Both the position numbers and the translations under genes were made by a program. A stretch of 64,000 nt of DNA from Polaromonas vacuolata (GTDB lineage: Bacteria; Pseudomonadota; Gammaproteobacteria; Burkholderiales; Burkholderiaceae_C): positions 1,286,001 through 1,350,000 of the forward strand of contig NZ_CP051461.1 of NCBI RefSeq assembly GCF_012584515.1, given 5' to 3'. This document shows, one piece after another, positions 45,214-53,326 of the stretch; position 1 is the stretch's first letter; each line of letters opens with the position of its first letter. The notes beneath the pieces were generated by a model that was not told the origin of the DNA, did not search any database, and saw only the letters and a list, made by a program, of their open reading frames with translations.

Positions 45214-46644
45214 ATGAGTAAACAATTTGATGTCGTCGTCATAGGCGGCGGCCCCGGTGGCTATATTGCTGCTATTCGCGCGGCCCAGTTAGGCTTTAAT
45301 GTCGCTTGCATAGACGAGTGGAAAAACGCCAAAGGCGGTCCTGCACTGGGTGGTACTTGCACCAATGTTGGCTGCATTCCTTCCAAAGCTTTGCTGCAGT
45401 CTTCTGAGCATTTTGATATGGCTAGCCACCACTTTGCCGACCACGGCATTGAGGTCAAAGGCTTGAGCGTTGACTTAGACAAAATGATTAGCCGCAAAGA
45501 CACTGTTGTGAAGCAAAACAACGATGGCGTGCAATACCTGTTTAAGAAAAATAAGGTCACTTTTTTCCACGGTCGCGGCTCTTTTGTCGCCGCCAAGGAT
45601 GGTCTCTATGAGATCAAAGTCGCTGGCGCCAAGGAGGAGGAAACTATCTCCGGTAAACACATCATCGTGGCCACCGGTTCTAGCGCACGTCAACTCAAAG
45701 GTGCAGAGTTTGATGAGAAAAATATCTTGTCTAACGATGGCGCATTGCGTTTGACCAAATTACCAGCGCGCTTAGGCCTGATTGGCTCTGGCGTGATTGG
45801 TCTGGAAATGGGTTCAGTCTGGCGCCGTTTGGGCTCAGAAGTCACAGTGCTTGAAGGTCTACCCGTGTTTCTGGGCGCGGTCGACCAACAAATTGCCAAG
45901 GAAGCCCACAAGGCTTTCGTCAAGCAAGGCTTGAAAATTGAGCTGGGTGCAACCGTCGGCGAAATTAAGTCTTCCAAGACTGGCGTGTCGGTCGCTTACG
46001 TCAATGCCAAAGGCGAATCACTCAGTCTGGAAGTTGACAAACTGATTGTCTCGATTGGCCGTGTCGCCAATACCGTGGGCTTGACGCCTGAAGCGGTGGG
46101 CCTGTCACTCGACGAGCGCGGTGCTATCGTGGTCGATGGCGACTGCAAAACCAATCTCGCCAATGTTTGGGCGATTGGGGACGTGGTGCGCGGTCCAATG
46201 CTGGCACACAAGGCTGAAGAAGAGGGCGTTGCCGTCGCTGAACGTATTGCCGGCCAACACGGTCACGTCAATTTCAACACCATTCCGTGGGTGATCTACA
46301 CCAACCCAGAAATCGCATGGGTGGGTCAGACCGAAGAGCAGTTAAAAGCCGAAGGTCGTGCTTATAAAGCCGGTACTTTCCCGTTTTTGGCCAACGGCCG
46401 AGCACGTGCTATGGGTGACACCACCGGTATGGTCAAGATGCTCGCTGATGCGGTGACTGACGAGATTTTGGGCGTTCACATCGTCGGCCCAATGGCCAGC
46501 GAGCTGATTGCTGAATGCGTAGTAGCGATGGAATTCAGAGCCAGCAGTGAAGACATAGCGCGTATCTGTCACGCCCATCCATCCCTGAGCGAAGCGACCA
46601 AAGAAGCGGCCTTGGCGATCGACAAACGCACGCTGAATTTCTAA
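45214..46644 (+). CDS. lpd: Dihydrolipoyl dehydrogenase (E3)
   Basis: FAD disulfide reductase, 476 aa, reoxidising the lipoyl group of E2. N-terminal FAD motif VIGGGPGGYIAA, redox disulfide Cys49/Cys54 in GGTCTNVGCIPSKALL, NAD motif GLIGSGVIGLEMGSV near residue 190, second FAD motif VWAIGDVVRG near residue 320, and the catalytic His-Glu pair in CHAHPSLSEATKEA near the C terminus. 12 nt downstream of sucB. Confidence 0.95.
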   Translation: MSKQFDVVVIGGGPGGYIAAIRAAQLGFNVACIDEWKNAKGGPALGGTCTNVGCIPSKALLQSSEHFDMASHHFADHGIEVKGLSVDLDKMISRKDTVVKQNNDGVQYLFKKNKVTFFHGRGSFVAAKDGLYEIKVAGAKEEETISGKHIIVATGSSARQLKGAEFDEKNILSNDGALRLTKLPARLGLIGSGVIGLEMGSVWRRLGSEVTVLEGLPVFLGAVDQQIAKEAHKAFVKQGLKIELGATVGEIKSSKTGVSVAYVNAKGESLSLEVDKLIVSIGRVANTVGLTPEAVGLSLDERGAIVVDGDCKTNLANVWAIGDVVRGPMLAHKAEEEGVAVAERIAGQHGHVNFNTIPWVIYTNPEIAWVGQTEEQLKAEGRAYKAGTFPFLANGRARAMGDTTGMVKMLADAVTDEILGVHIVGPMASELIAECVVAMEFRASSEDIARICHAHPSLSEATKEAALAIDKRTLNF

Positions 46645-46681
46645 GGTTTGCCGTGTCTGTGAAGTATCAAGGTGAGGCCCG

Positions 46682-47785
46682 TTGAGGCAGACAGTTCATG
46701 CCGCTTATGCTGCCGAACTAACGATTCGTGGCTACGTCAGCGACCCGGCGCAGCTGCGCGCGGTCGCTGAGCTAGAGCGTTGCGCCAGCCAATGGGCTGC
46801 GTTTCGCGAGCAGCGCTCTAACGCATTTAAAAAGCTGATTAACCGTCCCGCGATTCCGCGTGGCGTTTACATGTTTGGTGGCGTTGGACGCGGCAAGAGT
46901 TTTTTGATGGATTGTTTTTACAACGCCGTCCCACTCAAGCGTAAAACCCGTTTGCATTTTCACGAATTTATGCGGGAAGTGCATCGTGAACTGCGTGAGT
47001 TGCAAGGCACGGTCAATCCCCTAGATGAGCTTGGTAAGCGCATTGCCAAACGTTATCGCCTGATTTGCTTTGACGAGTTTCATGTGGCCGACATCACCGA
47101 TGCCATGATTTTGCACCGCTTGCTCGCCGCCTTGTTCGACAACGGTGTGGGTTTTGTGACCACGTCTAATTTTCAGCCCGACGGCCTCTACCCGGGCGGC
47201 ATGCACCGTGACCGAATTTTGCCGGCGATTGACTTGCTCAATACCCATTTAGTTGTGCTCAGCGTTGACAACGGCACAGACTACCGTCGCCGCACGCTAG
47301 AGTTGTTAAAGCTCTATCACACACCACTTGGGATTCAAGCCGACACTGAGATGCTGGACGCTTTCAAACGCTTGGCGGAGTCGCCGGATGAGGAGCCAGT
47401 GCTACACATTGAGTCGCGCTTAATTGATGCGAGACGCAAGGCCGGCGGTGTGGTTTGGTTTGATTTCAAAGTGTTGTGTGGCGGGCCGCGCTCACAAAAC
47501 GATTACCTTGAAATTGCTAGCCAATTTCACACTATTTTGCTCAGCGGTGTGCCGGCTATGCCAGTGCGCATGTCGTCTGAAGCTAGGCGCTTTACTTGGC
47601 TGATAGACGTGCTTTACGACCGACGTGTCAAACTCATACTATCGGCTGAAGTAGAGCCGGACAAGCTCTACACCAGTGGACCTTTAGCGCATGAGTTTCC
47701 GCGCACGGTTTCTCGATTAGAAGAGATGCAGTCAGCAGAGTATTTATCGCTAGAGCGTCGGGATGTGGATACCCGCCTGACCTAG
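46682..47785 (+). CDS. zapE: Cell division ATPase ZapE (AFG1 family)
   Basis: 367-aa P-loop ATPase that destabilises Z-rings under low-oxygen or stress conditions in E. coli. Walker A GGVGRGKSFLMD near residue 66, Walker B LICFDEFHVADITDA near residue 119, sensor TSNFQPDGLYP near residue 160. The only plausible start in frame is TTG 46682, because a stop codon lies three codons upstream; the first codons (HAAYAAELTIRGYVSDPAQ) match the family. It follows lpd by 37 nt, an arrangement common in this family of bacteria. Confidence 0.9.
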   Translation: MRQTVHAAYAAELTIRGYVSDPAQLRAVAELERCASQWAAFREQRSNAFKKLINRPAIPRGVYMFGGVGRGKSFLMDCFYNAVPLKRKTRLHFHEFMREVHRELRELQGTVNPLDELGKRIAKRYRLICFDEFHVADITDAMILHRLLAALFDNGVGFVTTSNFQPDGLYPGGMHRDRILPAIDLLNTHLVVLSVDNGTDYRRRTLELLKLYHTPLGIQADTEMLDAFKRLAESPDEEPVLHIESRLIDARRKAGGVVWFDFKVLCGGPRSQNDYLEIASQFHTILLSGVPAMPVRMSSEARRFTWLIDVLYDRRVKLILSAEVEPDKLYTSGPLAHEFPRTVSRLEEMQSAEYLSLERRDVDTRLT

Positions 47786-47825
47786 AACCGCCGGGTGTCA
47801 ACCGGCTCTTAATGAGGTGATAGTT

Positions 47826-48515
47826 GTGATTAAAAAAATGTCCTTGGCCTCAACGCTTAGGCTCGCTAGCTTGGCCCTTTTCAGCGGTTTGACCGTTTTG
47901 AGCAGTGTGTCTGTTTTGGCTCAATCCAGTGTGGGTGAGGCCGGCGCCCAAGCCATAGATATTGGCGCAGAAAGACTCCGGATTCAAACTGAACGAGCCC
48001 GCATCGATCAGACATTTACTGCCCAAGACCGAACTTGTTATGACAAGTTTTTGGTTAACCGTTGTCTGAACGAATTTAAGGCTCAGCGCCGCGAGGCCAT
48101 GTCTGACCTCAAACGTCAGGAAAACGCGATTAACGATCAAGAGCGAAAAGATAAGGGTCAGCAAGCTCTACTTAAGATTGCTGAACGCTCATCGCCCGAG
48201 GCGCTGCAAGCGGCTGCCGACAAGCGCAGTGCATCAGTTAAAGAATTCAATGACCGCATGGCGCGCGAGAAAGAAAAGTTTAGCAATCGGGCGGGAACTG
48301 CCGTTGATACAAAAAAATCTATGGCTGAGCAGGCCGAACGGATTGAGAAAAATAAAGCCAAATTAGCGGCGCGAAGCACCCGTAAAGTTGAGGCCGCTGC
48401 GGAATTAAAAAAATCTCAAGAGCGCTTACAACAAGCGCAACAGCGTCAAGATGCGAACGCTAAAAGGCAACAAGAAAATAAGTCGCCAGCTGCCTCCTTG
48501 CCAACGCCACCTTAA
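47826..48515 (+). CDS. Secreted coiled-coil protein of unknown function
   Basis: 229-aa protein with a signal peptide ending near VLAQS, then a long Lys/Arg/Glu/Ala/Gln-rich helical region (about residues 45-225) with coiled-coil character. One Cys pair (TCYDKFLVNRCLNEF) near residue 80 may form a disulfide. GTG 47826 is preferred because TGAGG lies 8 nt upstream; GTG 47817 and ATG 47838 are alternatives. The stop codon abuts the stop of the convergent next gene. Conserved-looking in style, but not recognised. Confidence 0.75.
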   Translation: MIKKMSLASTLRLASLALFSGLTVLSSVSVLAQSSVGEAGAQAIDIGAERLRIQTERARIDQTFTAQDRTCYDKFLVNRCLNEFKAQRREAMSDLKRQENAINDQERKDKGQQALLKIAERSSPEALQAAADKRSASVKEFNDRMAREKEKFSNRAGTAVDTKKSMAEQAERIEKNKAKLAARSTRKVEAAAELKKSQERLQQAQQRQDANAKRQQENKSPAASLPTPP

Positions 48516-49517
48516 TTAACGCGGCGACGCTATGACCTCGCCCCACATGCGCCGCCAAAGCCAAGGCAGGGCGGTGTCAAGGTTTGGACGCTGACTCATG
48601 AGCTGCGGCACCGTGTTGGGTAAATTTTCGGGCTTGCCCAGATTAAAGTTAAAGGTGTAAGCCGGCTCTTGTCCCATACGTAAATCAGTCACAAACAAGT
48701 TGCCATCAGTTTGCGAGAGGCGATAAAAGCCGTGAGTAAAGGCTTTTATACGCGCGACTGAAACCTCTTTGTCATACTGACTGATAAGTTCCGCGCCTTT
48801 ATCGTGTGATGTCCAGATGATTTTTTTTGTCGGGTCAAGTAACGAGTAGTGACCTTCAAAATACTGAGTCGGTGTGACTGCCAGCACACGCCATAGCAAA
48901 GTGTTGAATGGCGCTGGAGTAACCAGTAGCGCCGCTTCTGCCAAGCCTTTGGACTCCAGTGAAGTGCGCGCTAGGGTGGTCGTGTGCTGCTGCGCTGCAA
49001 AGCTCCACATCAGATAGACCGTACTAAATATTAAACCGGTCGCGTTGTAGTGAATGCCTCTGTCATCTTTGAGCCGCAGTGCTAAGACCACACCCACTAT
49101 TAAGGGCACGGTGTAGAGCGGATCAATAATGAAAATACTGCCAATTTGAAACGGGTAATTGCTAAACGGCATGAGTAGCTGAGTGCCGTATACCGTCATG
49201 GTGTCTAGCAGTGGATGAGTAATCAGCACCAACCACAGCGCCAACCACCAGCGCTTGAAAAGCGTCATTTCGCCGTGTAGTTTTGCCACGCCCCAAGCCA
49301 GCAGTGGCGCGGCTAATGTGAGGTAGAAAAAAGAATGCGTCTCGGCCCGGTGCCGCGTCATATTTAAGATCGCGTCGCCGTGGTCTATCAACGCATCAAG
49401 GTCGGGCAGGGTGCCGGCAATAGCCCCCCAAAGCGCGGCTTTCCAGAGGGCAGTTTTGCGGCCCATAACGGCGACGCTAACGGCCGAGCCGAGTGCAATT
49501 TGTGTCAGTGAATCCAT
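48516..49517 (-). CDS. YdjM-like membrane-bound metal-dependent hydrolase family protein
   Basis: 333-aa inner-membrane protein of the LexA-binding/YdjM family (PF04307). Conserved polar residues sit near membrane segments: DSLTQIALG at the start, GTLPDLDALID near residue 36, RHRAETHSFFY near residue 56, and THPLLDTMTVYGTQL near residue 100. The C-terminal third is soluble. The reaction is unknown. It converges on the secreted coiled-coil gene with stop codons directly touching (TAA/TTA). Confidence 0.85.
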   Translation of the reverse strand: MDSLTQIALGSAVSVAVMGRKTALWKAALWGAIAGTLPDLDALIDHGDAILNMTRHRAETHSFFYLTLAAPLLAWGVAKLHGEMTLFKRWWLALWLVLITHPLLDTMTVYGTQLLMPFSNYPFQIGSIFIIDPLYTVPLIVGVVLALRLKDDRGIHYNATGLIFSTVYLMWSFAAQQHTTTLARTSLESKGLAEAALLVTPAPFNTLLWRVLAVTPTQYFEGHYSLLDPTKKIIWTSHDKGAELISQYDKEVSVARIKAFTHGFYRLSQTDGNLFVTDLRMGQEPAYTFNFNLGKPENLPNTVPQLMSQRPNLDTALPWLWRRMWGEVIASPR

Positions 49518-49791
49518 GCGCTGCAGCTTAATCGCAAATGCTCTTTATCTGCGCTTGTTTGGGCTATGTACTTCATGCGCACTGTGGATTTGTTAGGGCA
49601 AAAAATACTTAAAAATAGTTATAAAACGGTTTGCTTTTACCGCCTTAAACGCTGGTCTACGGTAAGGCTTAGTGATAACTCAAATACTTTTTTTGAGCTG
49701 ATAGTCACAATCAAAATATGTATTTTAGATTCACGAGACATTTTTTTCGTGTCATCTATTTCGCACCTCACAAATAGCAAAGGTATAAATC

Positions 49792-50367
49792 ATGTCTAAC
49801 GCAGTTTTAATTCATCCCCAAGTCGACGCCGGTATCAAAGCAGAAGTTACAGGTTTTGCGGGCGGCACTTTGACTTGCGCTTGCACGTCTGATGCAGTCA
49901 CGGTTGCAGTTGCAGCGCAAAGCGCGCACAACCATGTTTGCGGTTGCAGCAAGTGCTGGAAACCTGCGGATTCATTGTTCGCGCAAATCGCTGTTGTCTC
50001 ACGCGATAAAGTCAGCATCACGGCTAACGCAGACAAGCTTCACATCATTGACACCAACACATTGATTCAGCGCCATGCTTGCAAAGCCTGCGGCGTGCAC
50101 ATGATTGGTCGCATCGAGAATAAGGCACATGCGTTCTTCGGCCTTGACTTTATACACACCGAGTTGTCTAGCGAAACCGGTTGGGCTGCACCTACATTTG
50201 CAGCTTTCGTCTCGTCAATCATTGAAACTGGCACCAAGCCTGAAGACATGGCCGCAGTGCGCGCAAAACTCACAGACATCGGTCTGACACCTTATGACTG
50301 CCTGGCCCCAGCACTGATGGACGTTATCGCCACTGGTACTGCAAAAGCCTCTGGCATTTTGAAGTAA
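49792..50367 (+). CDS. gfa: S-(hydroxymethyl)glutathione synthase (Gfa)
   Basis: Zinc protein, 191 aa, thought to speed the reaction of formaldehyde with glutathione. Cys ligands are seen in [18 protein letters not shown] near residue 55 and [12 protein letters not shown] near residue 95, matching the Gfa layout. An adjacent glutathione-dependent formaldehyde dehydrogenase gene (adhC), the usual partner, is absent here. Confidence 0.9.
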   Translation: MSNAVLIHPQVDAGIKAEVTGFAGGTLTCACTSDAVTVAVAAQSAHNHVCGCSKCWKPADSLFAQIAVVSRDKVSITANADKLHIIDTNTLIQRHACKACGVHMIGRIENKAHAFFGLDFIHTELSSETGWAAPTFAAFVSSIIETGTKPEDMAAVRAKLTDIGLTPYDCLAPALMDVIATGTAKASGILK

Positions 50368-50501
50368 AAACGCCAAGCCTAGTGGTCTAGGCTTAACGCC
50401 AGTCGCCAGAGTTGTGAGACTTAGTAAGTATGCTTATTAACTTTTACACATGGCGGCTTTTTTTTGACTTGCTGTTAGCCGGTCTGACCCAAGATATAAC
50501 T

Positions 50502-51500
50502 ATGATTCCAATTTCAGTACTAGACCTCTCTCCCATCGTTGAAGGCGGCAACGCCAGCGACTCTTTTAAAAGCACCTTGGATTTAGCGCAACATGCAGAA
50601 CGCTGGGGCTACCAGCGCTACTGGCTCGCCGAGCATCACGGCATGCCAGGCATTGCCAGCGCTGCGACTGCTGTTTTGATTGGCCACGTGGCTGGCGGCA
50701 CTAGCAGTATCCGTGTGGGTGCTGGCGGCATTATGTTGCCCAACCATTCCCCGCTAGCTATTGCTGAGCAGTTTGGCACGCTCGCTTCGCTGTATCCGGG
50801 CCGTATAGATCTTGGCTTGGGCCGCGCGCCGGGCTCTGATCAAGTCACCGCACGGGCTTTACGTAGAACATTGTCCTCGGATGCCAATGACTTTCCGCGT
50901 GATGTGATTGAGTTGCAAGAGCATTTCTCAGCTGACTCAAAAAATCCCGTTACAGCCGTACCTGGTCGCGGCTTAGACGTGCCTTTGTGGATTCTCGGCT
51001 CCAGTCTTTTCGGCGCCCAGCTTGCGGCAGCGCTGGGTTTGCCGTATGCATTCGCTTCCCATTTCGCACCGCAGCAAATGATGCAGGCGATAGAAATTTA
51101 CCGTGCGACTTTTAAGCCATCTGCACAGTTGGCCAAGCCTTATGTGATGCTCGGCTTTAATGTATTTGCGGCCGATACTGATGAAGAAGCGCAATTTCAA
51201 GCGACCTCTATGCAGCAAGCTTTTCTAAATATGCGAATCGGTAAAATGTCGACTTTACCGCCACCAGTCGCTGGTTTGGCTGACGGCTTTGATAGGCAAG
51301 AGCGGGCCTTTTTGGACAGCATGCTGTCGTGCGCAGCGATAGGCTCGCTCGACACGGTGCGTGAACAAATGCATGCTTTTATTGAGCAAACCGGTGCTGA
51401 TGAATTAATGGTGACTTCACAAATTTTTGATCATGCAGCGCGACTTCGTTCATACGAGTTAACCGCTGAAATCATGGCTGAAGAAGAAGTCATGGCCTGA
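50502..51500 (+). CDS. Luciferase-like flavin-dependent oxidoreductase (LLM class)
   Basis: 332-aa TIM-barrel oxidoreductase, close to E. coli YhbW. Family markers: ISVLDLSPI at the start, [22 protein letters not shown] near residue 37, [13 protein letters not shown] near residue 78, and [14 protein letters not shown] near residue 106. ATG 50502 is used; the open frame back to 50430 encodes unrelated residues. Substrate unknown. Confidence 0.88.
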   Translation: MIPISVLDLSPIVEGGNASDSFKSTLDLAQHAERWGYQRYWLAEHHGMPGIASAATAVLIGHVAGGTSSIRVGAGGIMLPNHSPLAIAEQFGTLASLYPGRIDLGLGRAPGSDQVTARALRRTLSSDANDFPRDVIELQEHFSADSKNPVTAVPGRGLDVPLWILGSSLFGAQLAAALGLPYAFASHFAPQQMMQAIEIYRATFKPSAQLAKPYVMLGFNVFAADTDEEAQFQATSMQQAFLNMRIGKMSTLPPPVAGLADGFDRQERAFLDSMLSCAAIGSLDTVREQMHAFIEQTGADELMVTSQIFDHAARLRSYELTAEIMAEEEVMA

Positions 51501-51590
51501 GTCTGGCAGCCCAGTCGTTAAGGTTTTGCAATAGCTACGGCAAGCTGCAAAGTTCTGGGTGAGCTTTGCGGCCAGCCATAAATATGCATA

Positions 51591-52838
51591 TCAATCGCCG
51601 TCTTCGCCAGTCCTTGTGTGTTTAGACGAGATGGCTCGCTGCGAGCGATAAATGCCGCCATGTCCAGAAAACAAATAACTCACGGCGCAAGCAATGGCCG
51701 CAAAAACACCTATCTCAGAGCCAAATATTTCCATCGCCATGAGCGTCGATGCAATCGGCGTGTTGGCGGCTCCGGCAAATACCGCTACGAAACCAATGGC
51801 GGCGAGCATTGAAAAAGGCAGGTTAAGCAATGGCGCTAAAGCATTGCCTAGCGTCGCGCCTATGTAAAACAGTGGCGTGACTTCACCGCCCTTAAAACCG
51901 CTGCCCAGAGAGGCAACCGTAAACGCCATTTTGGCTAAGAAATCATAGGGCGGCAGGGGCTGCTCAAAGGCTTGAACAATGGTCGGTATGCCCAAGCCTA
52001 TGTAGCGGTCCGCGCCAAAATAAAATACGCTAGCTGCAATTAGCGCGCCGCCAACTAAAGGCCGCAGTGGTGCCCAAGTCAACCACTTTTTCATCCAGCC
52101 GCTCAGCGTGTGGGTGGCCAGTGCAAACAGCTTGCCAGTCAGACCAAAGATAGCGCCGGCAATCACCATTGCCAGCAAGCTCCAAGCGGCAATTGGCGGC
52201 ATAGTGCTGACGCCATAGTGTGTGTGCTGCACGCCCCAGAGCAGTCCGACTTGGTCGGCCACAATCGCGGCTATGACACAGGGCATGAGCGCGTCATAGC
52301 GCAAACGTCCAACAGCCAACACTTCCAAACCGAAAATTGCGCCTGCCAGAGGTGTGCCAAATACCGATGCAAAGCCAGCACTAATACCGGCCATCAGTAT
52401 GATGCGTCGGTCTTGCGGCTGCATGTTGAACATACGCGTGATTTGATCGGCTAGCGCTGCACCCATTTGCACTGCAGTGCCTTCTCGGCCCACAGATGCG
52501 CCGAATAAGTGGGAGACAGTCGTGCCCAGCAATACCAGCGGCGCCATACGAAGCGGAATAATTTTTTTCGGATCGGCAATTTCGTCCAACAATAAATTGT
52601 TGCCGGCTTCGACTTGCTGGCCAAAGCGCAGATATATCCAGCCTATGACAAAACCAGCCACTGGCAGTAACCAGATTAGCCAGCGATGCGTGATGCGGGT
52701 TTGCGTCGCCCAGTCGAGTGCAAATAATAAAAACGCCGAGGCAGTGCCAGCCATGATGGCGATGACTGTGGCGAGTAAAAGCCACTTGAGCATATAAGGC
52801 AGTAGCGCGAACTGCCCGGGCAGAGAAGGGAGTTTCAT
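51591..52838 (-). CDS. CLC-family anion antiporter, possibly fluoride-specific
   Basis: 415-aa CLC membrane protein with about 10-12 hydrophobic segments. The gating-glutamate motif reads GREGTAVQMG instead of the GREGP of chloride CLCs, and GSGFKGGEVTPLFYIGATLG replaces the usual GGIFAP region. These features resemble the CLC-F fluoride/proton antiporters as I recall them. No fluoride riboswitch was recognised upstream on this strand. Chloride transport remains possible. Stand-alone gene. Confidence 0.8.
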   Translation of the reverse strand: MKLPSLPGQFALLPYMLKWLLLATVIAIMAGTASAFLLFALDWATQTRITHRWLIWLLPVAGFVIGWIYLRFGQQVEAGNNLLLDEIADPKKIIPLRMAPLVLLGTTVSHLFGASVGREGTAVQMGAALADQITRMFNMQPQDRRIILMAGISAGFASVFGTPLAGAIFGLEVLAVGRLRYDALMPCVIAAIVADQVGLLWGVQHTHYGVSTMPPIAAWSLLAMVIAGAIFGLTGKLFALATHTLSGWMKKWLTWAPLRPLVGGALIAASVFYFGADRYIGLGIPTIVQAFEQPLPPYDFLAKMAFTVASLGSGFKGGEVTPLFYIGATLGNALAPLLNLPFSMLAAIGFVAVFAGAANTPIASTLMAMEIFGSEIGVFAAIACAVSYLFSGHGGIYRSQRAISSKHTRTGEDGD

Positions 52839-53113
52839 TCAAGTCCTGAGAGGTTCCAAAAATCTAATCTAAGTGAGTTGCTCAATGCCCTAAGCGCTAC
52901 GTCAAATGTTAAACGCCGACCAGCAGAGGCTAATTTTGGCTTCGGTTTGTACAGTGAGTGGCATTTTTTTTCGATCTGTTGACGGCTTAAGTCAGTGCGT
53001 GATTTGTAAGGCTTAGCTGAAAACTTGGCAACGCTTTGGCCGGATTTTTTTAAATAGGGTTCACGTATTATGGGTTTAGCTGATCGCTCATATTTCTTTT
53101 TCAAATAACTACT

Positions 53114-53317
53114 TTGCACCTCAATTTACATTCCCCCGAGCGCCGTCTCATAGAGCTACGCATAGAGCATGCCGATCTCAATGCACTGGTTGATCTGGCC
53201 TGCGTTTCTATGCCGCTAGACCAACTCATGATTCAGCGCTTAAAAAAACGTCGCCTAGCACTGCGCGATCAAATCGTGCAGTACGAACTCTCAAGCTTGC
53301 CGCAAGAGCCGGCGTGA
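53114..53317 (+). CDS. YdcH family (DUF465) small protein
   Basis: 67-aa helical protein. Sequence features of DUF465: LIELRIEHADLNALVDLA and a C-terminal MIQRLKKRRLALRDQIVQYE helix. Start is TTG 53114. The gene ends 9 nt before the helicase start codon, so it is probably cotranscribed with it. Function of the family is unknown. Confidence 0.8.
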   Translation: MHLNLHSPERRLIELRIEHADLNALVDLACVSMPLDQLMIQRLKKRRLALRDQIVQYELSSLPQEPA

Positions 53318-53326
53318 GATGTTTTG

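Noticed and set aside
52839..53113. Fluoride riboswitch upstream of the CLC gene
   Set aside because: Searched the minus strand by eye for the conserved crcB pattern and its gatggc/ctgatga-like end; none recognised.
52835..53119. 94-codon minus-strand open frame whose stop overlaps the CLC start codon
   Set aside because: Lys/Ser-rich with no recognisable motif, no ribosome site, and its beginning overlaps the YdcH gene start; the ATGA overlap is probably chance.
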